Part shown: positions 22,233 through 32,246 of the stretch, piece by piece
Layout: each line of letters starts with the position of its first letter
Numbering within the stretch: the first letter of the stretch is position 1
Assembly (NCBI RefSeq): GCF_040438645.1
Contig: NZ_CP159253.1
Coordinates: forward strand, 5,638,908 to 5,702,907
Source of the DNA: Mesorhizobium sp. WSM2240
Lineage (GTDB): Bacteria; Pseudomonadota; Alphaproteobacteria; Rhizobiales; Rhizobiaceae
Length of the DNA: 64,000 nucleotides
Direction: 5' to 3'
Program-made: the position numbers and the translations under genes
The notes under the pieces: generated by a model
Databases searched by the model: none
What the model was told of the DNA's origin: nothing
What the model saw: only the letters and a program-made list of their open reading frames with translations

Positions 22233-23378
22233 ATGACGATCCAACCCGCCGTTCCCGGTGACGACAAGCCGGAAACTGCGCGGTCTGCGTCCGATACGCG
22301 GCTGATGCGCTCGCTGCTGATCGGCATCTTCATCTTCACCGCCGTCTACGCGCTCTATTTCGCGCGCGATTTCTTCATGCCGGTCCTTCTCGCCTTCATG
22401 CTGGCGCTGATGCTGACGCCGATCGTGCGCTTCCTACGCCGGCACGGCGTGCCGGAGGCGCTGTCGGCCACGTTCCTGGTGGTTCTGTCGGTCATCGGCA
22501 TCGGCGGCGCCGGATATTTCATGAGCGGCCCAGTCATGGACCTGGTCAACGATGCTCCGGCGATCGGGCGCGAACTCACCGAGCGTTTGGCCGAACTGCG
22601 CCATCCATTCGAGCGGGTGATGCAGGTCTCCCGGCAGGTCGAGCAGGTCGCCGAAACCACGCAGGAGCCCGGCGTACAGAAAGTGGTGGTCGCGCAGCCC
22701 GGCATCGTCTCGCAGGCCGCGGGCAACCTTCTGTCCGCCGCTACGACCATCGCCATCACCTTCGTGCTGTCGCTGTTCCTGCTCGCCTCGGGCACGATGT
22801 TCTACGAGAAGATCATTCAGTCCTTTGCCCGCATGAGCGAAAAGAAGCGGGCTTTGCGCGTCGTCTACGATGTCGAGCGCGAGATCTCGCGCTATCTGCT
22901 CACCGTGGCGCTTATAAACGGCGGGCTTGGGCTCGCCGTCGGCCTCGGCCTGTGGGCGATCGGCCTGCCGAACCCATTCGTCTGGGGCGTCGCCGCCGCC
23001 CTGCTCAACTTCCTGCCCTATATCGGCGCGCTGATGACGATTGTGCTTGTCGCCGCCATCTCGATCATCAGCTTCGATAGCCTGGCATACGCCTTGGTCG
23101 CGCCGGCCTTCGTAGTGGCCTGCAACATCACCGAAGGCCAGTTTGTGACGCCGCTGGTGGTCGGTCGCCGCCTTGAGATCAACGCCGTGGCGATCTTCAT
23201 CGCCGTCGCCTTCTGGTCATGGCTGTGGGGTTTCGTCGGCGCGCTGATCGCCGTGCCGATCCTGGTGGTCATCAAGGTTTTCTGCGACCATTTCGACAGC
23301 CTGCGCCATGTCGGCAATTTCCTGGCGGCGCAGCAGACGGCCGAAGAACCGGAGGAGCAGTCGGAGCCGGCCGGTTAG
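22233..23378 (+). CDS. AI-2E family transporter (PerM/TqsA-like permease)
   Basis: The 381 residues contain about seven to eight membrane segments with the family's central soluble region (about 100-150). The conserved C-terminal half includes [21 protein letters not shown] and [23 protein letters not shown]. Some members export autoinducer-2 and others act as sodium/proton antiporters, so no specific substrate is claimed. It lies between two luciferase-like oxidoreductase genes on the same strand. Confidence 0.87.
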   Translation: MTIQPAVPGDDKPETARSASDTRLMRSLLIGIFIFTAVYALYFARDFFMPVLLAFMLALMLTPIVRFLRRHGVPEALSATFLVVLSVIGIGGAGYFMSGPVMDLVNDAPAIGRELTERLAELRHPFERVMQVSRQVEQVAETTQEPGVQKVVVAQPGIVSQAAGNLLSAATTIAITFVLSLFLLASGTMFYEKIIQSFARMSEKKRALRVVYDVEREISRYLLTVALINGGLGLAVGLGLWAIGLPNPFVWGVAAALLNFLPYIGALMTIVLVAAISIISFDSLAYALVAPAFVVACNITEGQFVTPLVVGRRLEINAVAIFIAVAFWSWLWGFVGALIAVPILVVIKVFCDHFDSLRHVGNFLAAQQTAEEPEEQSEPAG

Positions 23379-23455
23379 CATCGTTTATTGGTCCAGCCTT
23401 TGCAGCCATGGACATCGCTCCCCATATCCGGGTTCCCGATCCCCGGAAGCGTCTC

Positions 23456-24457
<1,002 letters not shown>

Positions 24458-24474
24458 GCTCAGGAGAAGCTCAG

Positions 24475-24556
24475 GAGACAGTTTACTTTTCCCGCCCGTG
24501 CGAACCCTCAGCCGCGCGGCCTTTTCCGCGGAAAGAAAGTAATAAAACTGTCCCCG
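24475..24556. repeat. Dispersed palindromic repeat, copy 1
   Basis: The left arm GACAGTTTACTTTTC and the right arm (AAAGTAATAAAACTGTCCCC) are inverted complements with a small insertion in the right arm. The interior has TTTCCGCGGAAAG-like and GC-rich blocks. The same layout occurs at 25622-25702 in the opposite orientation. It is REP-like or MITE-like and noncoding. Confidence 0.65.
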
Positions 24557-24569
24557 GCACAGCGGTACG

Positions 24570-25043
24570 TCACTCGGTCCGCGAAAACTTCATCACCCAG
24601 TTGGTTTCCCAGTTCTTGCCGTCGTCCTGCGAAAATGCCTGCTCCCAGCGCGGGCTTTGCGTCGATGGCGTCCAGGTGAAGCGGGCGCGCACCGTCCGGC
24701 CCTCATGCTCCTCGTCGCCGTAGAAGACGCCTGTTCCGTTCTCAAAACGACCAACCATGGGCGGCAGCACGCGGTGGCGGTCATTGTCGGCCCAGTGGAT
24801 CGACCATAGCCCGTCGGCGGGATTGAATATCCGCAGGGCCAGTCCGGCAAACGCCTTTCCAGGGATTGTCATCTCCTCCAGATTGCCCGCGCCGTTCAGG
24901 AGCTTGCGGCAGGTCGAGATGGCCGTGAACCGCGTCCACTCGCTGCTTCCGGCAAACCGCTTCGCCAGCCTCTCGTTCTCGATTGCCCAGCTTCCGATCA
25001 GGAAATCAAACCCGGCCGCGCCGTCCTGCTCTTGAGAAATCAT
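24570..25043 (-). CDS. DUF1579-like small protein, function unknown
   Basis: The 157 residues begin at ATG 25043 behind GGGAGAG. The segment FDFLIGSWAIENERL near the N-terminus and the later LRIFNPADGLWSIHWAD and ENGTGVFYGDEEHEG stretches resemble DUF1579/lipocalin-like beta-barrel proteins. No catalytic residues can be named. The gene lies between two inverted copies of a dispersed palindromic repeat, the first only 14 bases beyond its stop codon. Confidence 0.65.
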   Translation of the reverse strand: MISQEQDGAAGFDFLIGSWAIENERLAKRFAGSSEWTRFTAISTCRKLLNGAGNLEEMTIPGKAFAGLALRIFNPADGLWSIHWADNDRHRVLPPMVGRFENGTGVFYGDEEHEGRTVRARFTWTPSTQSPRWEQAFSQDDGKNWETNWVMKFSRTE

Positions 25044-25770
25044 GCTGTTTTCTCTCCCGGCGCGGAAATGCGCCTCCGACGGCTACAATCTAGCAGGGCG
25101 CTCCTGACAACTCCCCGTCAGGAGCGAAGCATTTGTTTGCGCTGCCGAAGGCGGTGGAAGGGGCGGGCTCCTGACCCGCCGCATGAGATACCCCTGTGGA
25201 TAGAATCGACCCTCATTTCGGCTAGATCGAAGAAATCACCCTTGCGGATCAATGGTATAACAACCGGATCGAAATTATTTCGCTCCCCGTTTATCCCACA
25301 CCCCTGCCGCTTCCGCATAATGGCCTCACCGTTCTGGCGGGACCTTGGTGCGCACCGCATTCCGGTACGACGCGTCAATGCTTCGTGGAGAGAAGGCGGA
25401 TCATCCGCGCGTCATTGTCCATGGAAAGAACATGGAGCGGGGCGCGTGACCGGTCGACCGGGCGACAGACACCGGACGGGCGGGCATGGGAGTGCCTGTT
25501 CCTTTACGAATTCGTGCGGCGCTTTCCTGCCCGCCCGTCTTCCTGACTACCTCACCCTGAGCTTGTCGAAGGGGCAATGGCCAGGGCGGAAACGCAGCGT
25601 GGCAACGGAGAAGCGCATGCCGGGGGACAGTTTACTTTCTTTCCGCGGAAAGGCGGCGGCAGTCGACAGGTTTGCGCGGGCGGAAAAAAGTAAACTGTCC
25701 CCTGCGGCAGACCAAGCGTGGCGATGATGAAGCGAGTCTCTTCCCCTGTCCCCTTGTGGGGAGGGAAACC
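25044..25770. other. Noncoding stretch with repeat sequences
   Basis: This 727-base stretch has no frame with good codon pattern or start context. It contains a scattered CTGAGCTTGTCGAAG motif at 25557-25571 (also at 486-500) and the second palindromic repeat at 25622. The remainder shows nothing identifiable and may be gene remnant. Confidence 0.5.
25622..25702. repeat. Dispersed palindromic repeat, copy 2
   Basis: GGGGACAGTTTACTTT (25623-25638) and AAAGTAAACTGTCCCC (25687-25702) form perfect 16-base inverted arms. Inside is CTTTCCGCGGAAAG, itself a palindrome, then a GC-rich segment. It is the inverted-orientation relative of the copy at 24475-24556. Confidence 0.75.
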
Positions 25771-27042
25771 TCACCTCAGCGCCTCCACCAGACCTTTGTC
25801 CGGAAAGCACGTCGCCGCGCGGCCGTTTTTCTTCTGCCACTCGCCGATCGAGCGCCGCGTCTTGAAGCCGGGCAGGCCGTCGGCGCCGCCGACATCATAG
25901 CCGGCCCGCTCCAGCCCGCGCTGAAGGTCGGCCACATCCGAACGGTAGAGCCCGCCGACCTTGCCCCAGCGGCCGACAAAATTCCTGTCGCCGCCGGCGA
26001 TGCGGTCGGCGGCGTGGCCGATGAACAGCGCGTAGAGATCGCTCTCATTATACTTCTTGAGCACGTAGAAATTGGGCGTAACGATAAAAGCGGGGCCGCT
26101 GCGTCCGGCGGGCATCAGCAAAAAGCCCTCGGCGCGGGCCTCATGCGCCGGGAACGGCTTGCCGCCAACGCGCGAAATGCCCATCGCCGCCCACTCGGAA
26201 ATTTTTCTCCCCCGGTCCGGACCTTCGAGCGCGCAGGAAACGCTGTCCGGCACCGTCACCTCGAAACCCCAGTCGCGCCCCTTCACCCAGCCGTAATTGA
26301 CGAGGTAATTGGCGATCGAACCCAGCGTGTCGGGCACGGAGTTCCAGATGTCGGGCCGGCCGTCGCCGTCGAGATCGACGGCATGATCGAGAAACGAGGT
26401 GGGCAGGAATTGCGGCTGGCCGAGCGCGCCGGCCCAGGACGACTTCATCGCCTTCGGGCTGGCAAGGCCGCGCTCGACCATGACGAGAGCGGCGATCACC
26501 TCCTTGCGAAACATCTCCTTGCGGGTCGACATGAACGCCTTGGTCGCCAGCACCTCGAAGGCGTTGTGCGGGATCTTCGCCGTGCCGAAACCGGATTCGC
26601 GGCCCCAGATCGCCAGCGCGATCTCACCCGGAACGCCGTAGCGCTTCTCGATGGCGGCCAGCGTCCTCGCATGCTGCCCCGCTCGCGATCTGCCGCCGGA
26701 CGTCACCCCCCCGATCGGGCCGAAATAGCTGCCGGGCGAGCCGAACTCGGCCTGATGCTGCCTTTTCGGCGTCTTCGGCTTTTGCCCCGGCATTACCAGA
26801 TCGGGCAATTTGAGATTGGGTTTCATGCCGGCGAACGCTGCCTCGAAGGTCTGTTGCGAGACGCCGTTGGCGCTGGCCTGCGGCCACAGATCGTTCCGGA
26901 GCCATGCCCGGAACTGCTCGTCGATCTTTGCGGCGGATGCAGGATTTGTCCACGCCAACAGCAGCGCGGTTATCATGAGCAAGAGCGTACGCGACAGGAA
27001 AGCGTGCGGGTTCTTTCTCATCGTGGTCAGGCATTCGTTCAT
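25771..27042 (-). CDS. Lytic murein transglycosylase (MltB-type) with C-terminal peptidoglycan-binding domain
   Basis: From ATG 27042 (or 27021) the protein has 423 (or 416) residues. A signal peptide ends near NPASAA. The SLT_2/MltB domain (about 40-330) contains the catalytic Glu in AIWGRESGFG, plus SSWAGALGQPQFLPTSFL and DLDGDGRPDIWNS. A C-terminal PG_binding_1 domain (about 355-420, DVADLQRGLERAGYDVGG) anchors it to the wall. It cleaves the MurNAc-GlcNAc bond, forming 1,6-anhydro ends. It follows recR by 26 bases on the same strand. Confidence 0.93.
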   Translation of the reverse strand: MNECLTTMRKNPHAFLSRTLLLMITALLLAWTNPASAAKIDEQFRAWLRNDLWPQASANGVSQQTFEAAFAGMKPNLKLPDLVMPGQKPKTPKRQHQAEFGSPGSYFGPIGGVTSGGRSRAGQHARTLAAIEKRYGVPGEIALAIWGRESGFGTAKIPHNAFEVLATKAFMSTRKEMFRKEVIAALVMVERGLASPKAMKSSWAGALGQPQFLPTSFLDHAVDLDGDGRPDIWNSVPDTLGSIANYLVNYGWVKGRDWGFEVTVPDSVSCALEGPDRGRKISEWAAMGISRVGGKPFPAHEARAEGFLLMPAGRSGPAFIVTPNFYVLKKYNESDLYALFIGHAADRIAGGDRNFVGRWGKVGGLYRSDVADLQRGLERAGYDVGGADGLPGFKTRRSIGEWQKKNGRAATCFPDKGLVEALR

Positions 27043-27068
27043 CGCAGATAGAATTCCCGATCGTTGGA

Positions 27069-27674
27069 TCAAAACACGGTTCTGGATTTCAGCGCCGCAG
27101 CCAGCGTTCCCTCGTCGAGATAATCGAGTTCGCCGCCGACCGGCACGCCATGCGCCAGCCGCGTCACCCTGACCCCGAATTCGGCAAGCTGGTCGGTGAG
27201 GTAATGCGCCGTGGTCTGGCCTTCGACCGTGGCGTTGACGGCAAGGATCACCTCCCTGACCTCGCCCGCCGCAATGCGGTCCACCAGTTGCCGGATGGTG
27301 AGTTGGTCCGGGCCGATGCCGTCGAGCGGCGACAGCGTGCCGCCAAGCACGTGGTAGAGTGCGTTCAGGCCCGTGGCGCGCTCCATCGCCCAGAGGTCCG
27401 AAACATCCTCGACGACGATGATCGTCGACTGGTCGCGGCGCGGGTCGGTGCAGATCATGCATGGATCGGCCGTGTCGACATTGCCGCAATTCGAGCAGAC
27501 CCGGACCTTCTCGACCGCCTCTCCCATCGCCGAGGCGAGCGGCGCAAGAAGCTGCTCCTTCTTCTTGATGAGGTGAAGCGCCGCGCGCCTGGCCGAGCGC
27601 GGCCCGAGCCCCGGCACCTTGGCCAGAAGCTGGATCAGGCGTTCGATTTCAGGACCGGCGACTCGTTTCGACAT
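27069..27674 (-). CDS. recR: Recombination mediator protein RecR
   Basis: The 201 residues have all RecR parts in order: a helix-hairpin-helix ([20 protein letters not shown]), a C4 zinc finger ([16 protein letters not shown]) and a Toprim domain ([19 protein letters not shown]). With RecF/RecO it loads RecA at gaps. It belongs to the ffs-dnaX-ybaB-recR cluster, here interrupted only by a convergent GNAT gene between ybaB and recR. Confidence 0.97.
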   Translation of the reverse strand: MSKRVAGPEIERLIQLLAKVPGLGPRSARRAALHLIKKKEQLLAPLASAMGEAVEKVRVCSNCGNVDTADPCMICTDPRRDQSTIIVVEDVSDLWAMERATGLNALYHVLGGTLSPLDGIGPDQLTIRQLVDRIAAGEVREVILAVNATVEGQTTAHYLTDQLAEFGVRVTRLAHGVPVGGELDYLDEGTLAAALKSRTVF

Positions 27675-27764
27675 GGCGTTGGTTTAGCGGGAAAGGTGGA
27701 AATTGGGTAGCGCCGGCTTTGCCGTCCGTTATGCTGATTGTGCGGAGCAGTGAGAAAGCGGCTC

Positions 27765-28277
27765 ATGAACACGGATAAAAACATCATCATCCGCACGGCC
27801 ACTCCGGACGACGAGGAGATGCTCTCGGACCTGCTGGCAGCCGCCTATGGCGAGCTCGCCCGTGGGTCGTATGATTCCGAGGCGTTTGCCGCCGCCCTGC
27901 CGCTGATGTCGCACGCAAATCCGAAGCTGCTGGAGAGCGGCAGCTATTACATCGCCGAGATCGACGGGGCTGCCGCGGGCTGCGGCGGCTGGACTATGGA
28001 CAAGCCTGGCAGCGGCGAAATCGTGGAAGGGGTCGGACATATCCGCCATTTCGCCACGCATCCGGCCCATCTGCGCAAGGGCATTGCCCGGCTGCTCCTG
28101 GAGCACTGCCTCGCCGAGGCACGCGCGGCGGGCATCCGGGTGATGATGAGCCAATCGACCCTGCCGGCGGAGCAATTCTACGCCGCGGCGGGCTTTCGCC
28201 GGAAGGGCCCGATCGAGGTCGAGATGGGGCCGGGCGTGGTTCTTCCGGCGGTCGAGATGCAGCGGACGCTCGCCTAA
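27765..28277 (+). CDS. GNAT family N-acetyltransferase
   Basis: From ATG 27765 the protein has 170 residues with the acetyl-CoA motif [21 protein letters not shown] (HPxxxRxGIAxxLL) and a C-terminal [17 protein letters not shown] strand-helix. The acetyl acceptor is unknown. It sits on the plus strand between ybaB and recR, which run on the minus strand, and its end overlaps the ybaB end by four bases. Confidence 0.87.
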   Translation: MNTDKNIIIRTATPDDEEMLSDLLAAAYGELARGSYDSEAFAAALPLMSHANPKLLESGSYYIAEIDGAAAGCGGWTMDKPGSGEIVEGVGHIRHFATHPAHLRKGIARLLLEHCLAEARAAGIRVMMSQSTLPAEQFYAAAGFRRKGPIEVEMGPGVVLPAVEMQRTLA

Positions 28278-28597
28278 AATGGCAGTTTCATGCCGGGCGG
28301 TATCGGCAGCCCGGCCGTCAGCGCCTTGGTCTTTTCCTGCATGATCGCCTCGACCTTGGTCTTGGCGTCGTTGTGCGCGGCAAGGATCAGATCCTCGAGT
28401 ATCTCGACTTCGTCCTCCTTGAACAGCGACGGGTCGATCTTCAGCGATTTCATCTCGAACTTGCCCGAGATCGTCACCTGCACCAGTCCGCCGCCGGACT
28501 GGCCGGTTGCCTCCAGATTGGCGATCTCTTCCTGCATAGCCTGGAACTTGGCCTGCATTTCCTTCGCCTTGCCCATCAGGCCGATAAGATCCTTCAT
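28274..28597 (-). CDS. YbaB/EbfC family nucleoid-associated protein
   Basis: The 107 residues begin [19 protein letters not shown] and have the typical helix-sheet-helix pattern with [20 protein letters not shown]. Dimers of this family bind DNA. It starts 15 bases after dnaX, as in most bacteria, in the dnaX-ybaB-recR set. Confidence 0.95.
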   Translation of the reverse strand: MKDLIGLMGKAKEMQAKFQAMQEEIANLEATGQSGGGLVQVTISGKFEMKSLKIDPSLFKEDEVEILEDLILAAHNDAKTKVEAIMQEKTKALTAGLPIPPGMKLPF

Positions 28598-28612
28598 GGC
28601 GATATCCTTTGC

Positions 28613-30433
28613 TCAGTTCTCGTCGTCATCTTCGATTGCGGCTTCCGGCGGCAGGTCGGCGTCGATATCGGGCAAGTCAGGCGCGTCGGGGATGCGCACG
28701 TCGATGATCTTGGCGCCCGGAAACCGCGCCAGGATCGCGGCGACGGCGGGATCGCTGCGGGCGTCCTGGAAGGCGTTTTCGCGCTTGCTCGTTTCCTGTT
28801 CGGCAAGCGTTTGCCCGCCTTCCTCGCGCGACAGCGAAACCAGCCAGTTGCGGCCGGTCCAAGCCTTGAGCTTGACGGTCAGGTCGCCAAGCAGCGTCTT
28901 CGGCGCGTCGCCGGTCAGGCTGACGTCGAGCCGGCCCGGTTCGATCTTGACCAGCCGCACACAGCGCTTGACCAACACCTTGAAAGCCATGTCGCGATGC
29001 GAGTCGGCCAACGCGACCAGATCGGCGAGCGACTTGATCTGGACGGTGGGAGGCGGCGCGGCCTCGGCGACCGGTTCGGGCTTCGGCATTTCCGCCGGAG
29101 CGGGTTCGGTCGTAACCAGCCGCATCGTCTGGCCGCCGCCATTGCCCGCCGGCATCCGGCTCTGGGCGACCGCGCTCGCGCCATTGTTGGGGCCGACCGG
29201 AGAAGCCGACGGCAGTGACGGCCGCGGCGTGGCGGTGACGGACGGCGATGGCCCGTCGCCGAGCGATTTCAGGGCCTCGTCGAGCGTAGGAAGATCGGAC
29301 GCATGCGCGAGGCGGATGAGGACCATTTCGGCCGCACTCACCGGCCGGTTCGAGGCCTGCACCTCGGGAATGCCCTTGAGCAGCATCTGCCAGCTGCGCG
29401 ACAACACGCGCACCGACAGCGCCTGGGCGAATTCGCGGCCGCGCCGCCGCTCCTCCTCGGAAAGCGAAGCGTCATCGGCTGCCGATGGCACGAAGCGCAG
29501 GCGGGTGACGAGATGATTGAACTCGGCAAGGTCGGTCAGCACGGCGACCGGATCGGCGCCGGTGTCGTACTGGGAGCGGAATTCGTTAAGGGCGGCAGCC
29601 GCATCGCCCTTCATGACATGCTCGAACAGATCGACAATGCGGGCGCGATCCGCGAGCCCGAGCATCGAGCGGACCGCCTCGGCGGTCACCCTGCCGGCGC
29701 CGTGTGCGATCGCCTGGTCGAGGATCGATTGGGCGTCGCGGACCGAACCTTCGGAGGCGCGCGCGATCATCGCCAGCGCGTCGTCGTCGACCTCGATCTC
29801 TTCCAGTGTGGCAATGTTGCGCAGATTGGCGGTCAGCGTTCCGGCGTCCACGCGACGCAGATCGAAACGCTGGCAACGCGACAGGATGGTGATCGGGACT
29901 TTGCGGATCTCGGTCGTTGCGAAGATGAACTTCACATGCGGCGGCGGCTCTTCCAGCGTCTTCAACAGGCCGTTGAATGCCTGCGTGGACAGCATGTGCA
30001 CCTCGTCGATGATGTAGACCTTGTAGCGCGCCGAGACAGGGGCGTAGCGAACCTGCTCGATAATGTCGCGGATGTCGTCGATGCCGGTGTGCGAGGCGGC
30101 GTCCATCTCGATGACATCGACATGGCGGCCATCCATGATCGCCTTGCAATGCTCACCGATCGTGGTGAGCTCGACCGAAGGCTGGTCGATTTCGGCGGTC
30201 TTGTAATTGAGAGCCCGCGCCAGAATGCGCGCAGTCGTGGTCTTGCCGACGCCGCGTACGCCGGTCAGCATCCAGGCCTGCGCGATGCGGCCCGAGGAGA
30301 ATGCATTGGTAAGGGTGCGGACCATCGGCTCCTGGCCGATGAGGCTGGAAAAATCGGACGGACGGTACTTTCGCGCAAGAACACGGTAGGCGCCAGGGGC
30401 CTTGCCTGTCTGGTTGCTTCCGGCTTCGCTCAT
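28613..30433 (-). CDS. dnaX: DNA polymerase III subunit gamma/tau
   Basis: From ATG 30433 the protein has 606 residues. The AAA+ clamp-loader domain shows Walker A GVRGVGKTTTARIL, Walker B YIIDEVHMLS and sensor I FATTEIRKVPITILSRCQRFD. The zinc-module region reads SVELTTIGEHCKAIMDG, keeping only one of the usual four cysteines. The C-terminal third carries a Pro/Ala-rich linker and a tau-type tail. No obvious slippery A/T run for programmed frameshifting was noted. It lies about 120 bases downstream of the SRP RNA. Confidence 0.96.
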   Translation of the reverse strand: MSEAGSNQTGKAPGAYRVLARKYRPSDFSSLIGQEPMVRTLTNAFSSGRIAQAWMLTGVRGVGKTTTARILARALNYKTAEIDQPSVELTTIGEHCKAIMDGRHVDVIEMDAASHTGIDDIRDIIEQVRYAPVSARYKVYIIDEVHMLSTQAFNGLLKTLEEPPPHVKFIFATTEIRKVPITILSRCQRFDLRRVDAGTLTANLRNIATLEEIEVDDDALAMIARASEGSVRDAQSILDQAIAHGAGRVTAEAVRSMLGLADRARIVDLFEHVMKGDAAAALNEFRSQYDTGADPVAVLTDLAEFNHLVTRLRFVPSAADDASLSEEERRRGREFAQALSVRVLSRSWQMLLKGIPEVQASNRPVSAAEMVLIRLAHASDLPTLDEALKSLGDGPSPSVTATPRPSLPSASPVGPNNGASAVAQSRMPAGNGGGQTMRLVTTEPAPAEMPKPEPVAEAAPPPTVQIKSLADLVALADSHRDMAFKVLVKRCVRLVKIEPGRLDVSLTGDAPKTLLGDLTVKLKAWTGRNWLVSLSREEGGQTLAEQETSKRENAFQDARSDPAVAAILARFPGAKIIDVRIPDAPDLPDIDADLPPEAAIEDDDEN

Positions 30434-30553
30434 TCGCCCGTTTTGCTCCACTGGCCAACTGTGCGCGGCCGATTCCAGAAACGTGAGTGTCGCCCGCGCC
30501 GCAACGCGCCGTCAATGTCGCGGCGGCCTTTAAAAAGCGGTTTGCGAAGAGGT

Positions 30554-30649
30554 GGGAGGCTGGAACAATGACCCGTTCCGGGCTCGTTAGGGCTGCTTCC
30601 TTCCGGACCTGACCCGGTTGGCGAGTGGATCGTCCACCACCAACCTCCC
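30554..30649 (-). ncRNA. ffs: Signal recognition particle RNA, small bacterial (4.5S) type
   Basis: On the minus strand the sequence holds the universal SRP domain IV core GGTCAGGTCCGGAAGGAAGC, with GGGTC/GGAAC-type stems closing around it. The ends GGGAGGTTGG and CCAGCCTCCC pair to close the roughly 96-base hairpin. It binds Ffh for cotranslational targeting to the membrane. Its place upstream of dnaX-ybaB-recR is typical of alphaproteobacteria. Confidence 0.93.
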
Positions 30650-30785
30650 GGCTTTCATATCGTCAATTGCGCCGCAAATTGCAAGACCATCGGCCGAATC
30701 GGCTTGGACAGGTGATTTGGACCATGATTCGCTTGCAGCGCTCCGGAAGGCGCTCTAGCCTTTCTGGCAAATCGAGGAAACGCCA

Positions 30786-31205
30786 ATGCAGACTGGCCAA
30801 AAGGCCGGATTCGAGCTCGACGCGCGGCTGGAAGCCGACAGCGAACAGCTGATGTGGCTCGGCCTGTGCGAATTGCGCGTCATGAACGACCGGCGCTGGC
30901 CATGGCTGATCCTGGTTCCGCAGCGCCCGGGCGCCGAGGAGGTGCATGAATTGACGCCGCTCGACCAGGCCATGTTGACCTTCGAATCCAACATGGTCGC
31001 GCAGGCGCTTAAAACCGTCACCAACTGCACCAAAATCAACACCGCGGCGCTCGGAAACATCGTGCGCCAACTCCATGTGCATGTGGTGGCTCGGTCTGAG
31101 GGTGATCCTGGCTGGCCGGGGCCGGTTTGGGGCCACGGCATGCGCGAGCCCTACAAACCTGACGACATCCGCCGCTTTTGCGAGAAAATCAAAGCGGCGC
31201 TTTAG
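30786..31205 (+). CDS. HIT family protein
   Basis: The 139 residues begin in an acidic, polar N-terminus and end with the histidine-triad region QLHVHVVARSEGDPGWPGPV. The usual HxHxHxx reads QxHxHxx here: the first His is Gln, while the catalytic central pair is kept. The DPxWPGPVWG tail is characteristic of a proteobacterial HIT subgroup. Family members hydrolyse or transfer nucleotides on dinucleoside polyphosphates or phosphoramidates. nudC follows closely, so both may act on nucleotide derivatives. Confidence 0.88.
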   Translation: MQTGQKAGFELDARLEADSEQLMWLGLCELRVMNDRRWPWLILVPQRPGAEEVHELTPLDQAMLTFESNMVAQALKTVTNCTKINTAALGNIVRQLHVHVVARSEGDPGWPGPVWGHGMREPYKPDDIRRFCEKIKAAL

Positions 31206-31236
31206 CCCTCTCATGCATTCCATTGTCGAGCACCGA

Positions 31237-32178
31237 ATGAATTTTCGCCTTTTCGACGCGCCCGAGCGCGAGCCAAGCCAGTTTGTCGGGTTCGCCGGCA
31301 ACGGGATCGATCGGCAGTCGGAGAACCGCAGCGATGACTCCGTCGAGAAGGCACTGGAAGACCCCGGCGCACGCGTGATGCTGATACGCGAGGGCCGCCT
31401 GCTGTTGAAGCGGATCGAGGACCGCTTCGACGCGCATTTCCTGCTGAACGAATGCGATCCGCTCGAAACGAGGCTGGACGACGCAATCCTGCTTGGCTTC
31501 GACGAAAGCGGACCGATACTTGCGGCGCCCTGCCTCCTGGATCCCGAGCACCTGCCCGAGACGATCAAGGCGATCGACCACCGCTCAATCTACATACAGG
31601 GGCTTATCGACCCGGCTGCGCTCGGTGCGTTGGCGCAGGGCGCGGCGCTTCTGTCCTGGCACGCCAGCCATGTGTATTGCGGCAGATGCGGGCAGCGCAC
31701 GGAAATGCGGGCGGGCGGGTACAGGAGGCGTTGCCCGGCCTGTAATACCGAGCATTTTCCGCGCACCGATCCTGTCGCGATCATGCTTTCGGTTACCGCC
31801 GACCGGTGTCTCCTCGGGCGTGGCAAGCATTTTTCGCCCGGCATGTACTCGGCGCTCGCCGGCTTCATCGAGCCCGGCGAAACGATCGAGGCGGCGGTGC
31901 GCCGCGAGACCTTCGAGGAAGCGGGCATTAGGCTCGGGCGGGTGGTCTACCACGCCAGCCAGCCCTGGCCGTTTCCGTATTCGCTGATGATCGGCTGCTT
32001 CGGCGAGGCGCTGAACGAGAATATTTCAGCCGACATGAACGAATTGGAAGATTGCCGCTGGTTTTCACGCGACGAAGTCCTGGCGGCCATCGCAGGCAAT
32101 CATCCCGACGGCATTTTCGTTCCGCCCAACGGCGCCATCGCACACCACCTGATCCGCCACTGGGCCGAGAGCGGATAG
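31237..32178 (+). CDS. nudC: NAD(H) pyrophosphatase / RNA decapping hydrolase NudC
   Basis: From ATG 31237 the protein has 313 residues; ATG 31213 is an in-frame alternative. Order of features: N-terminal NUDIX-like domain, zinc ribbon YCGRCG...CPACN, then the Nudix box GFIEPGETIEAAVRRETFEE with the expected REXXEE core. The NudC-specific array SQPWPFPYSLMIG follows. It hydrolyses NADH to NMNH and AMP and removes NAD caps from RNA. It is probably cotranscribed with the HIT gene. Confidence 0.94.
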   Translation: MNFRLFDAPEREPSQFVGFAGNGIDRQSENRSDDSVEKALEDPGARVMLIREGRLLLKRIEDRFDAHFLLNECDPLETRLDDAILLGFDESGPILAAPCLLDPEHLPETIKAIDHRSIYIQGLIDPAALGALAQGAALLSWHASHVYCGRCGQRTEMRAGGYRRRCPACNTEHFPRTDPVAIMLSVTADRCLLGRGKHFSPGMYSALAGFIEPGETIEAAVRRETFEEAGIRLGRVVYHASQPWPFPYSLMIGCFGEALNENISADMNELEDCRWFSRDEVLAAIAGNHPDGIFVPPNGAIAHHLIRHWAESG

Positions 32179-32184
32179 CGGGAA

Positions 32185-32208
32185 ATTACCTGATCGAAGT
32201 CAGATAAT
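32185..32208 (+). promoter_or_regulatory. Distal palindromic operator of the MarR-GNAT gene
   Basis: ATTACCTGA and TCAGATAAT arms flank TCGAAG in the middle, giving a 24-base imperfect palindrome. It is nearly identical to the second palindrome 38 bases downstream. It is most likely a binding site for the adjacent MarR-type regulator. Confidence 0.6.
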
Positions 32209-32222
32209 TCTTGCCTCAGAAA

Positions 32223-32246
32223 ATTACCTGACTAAAGTCAGGTAAT
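32223..32246 (+). promoter_or_regulatory. Proximal palindromic operator overlapping the start codon
   Basis: ATTACCTGACT and AGTCAGGTAAT form a perfect 11-base inverted repeat around AA. Its last two bases are the first two of the ATG at 32245. The position implies direct repression of its own gene. Confidence 0.65.

Noticed and set aside
25118..25378. 86-codon minus-strand frame in the noncoding stretch
   Set aside because: There is no start context, no family likeness and irregular composition.
25672..27051. Long plus-strand frame of 459 codons opposite the lytic transglycosylase
   Set aside because: It is antisense to a gene with clear domains, and its composition is that of a shadow frame.
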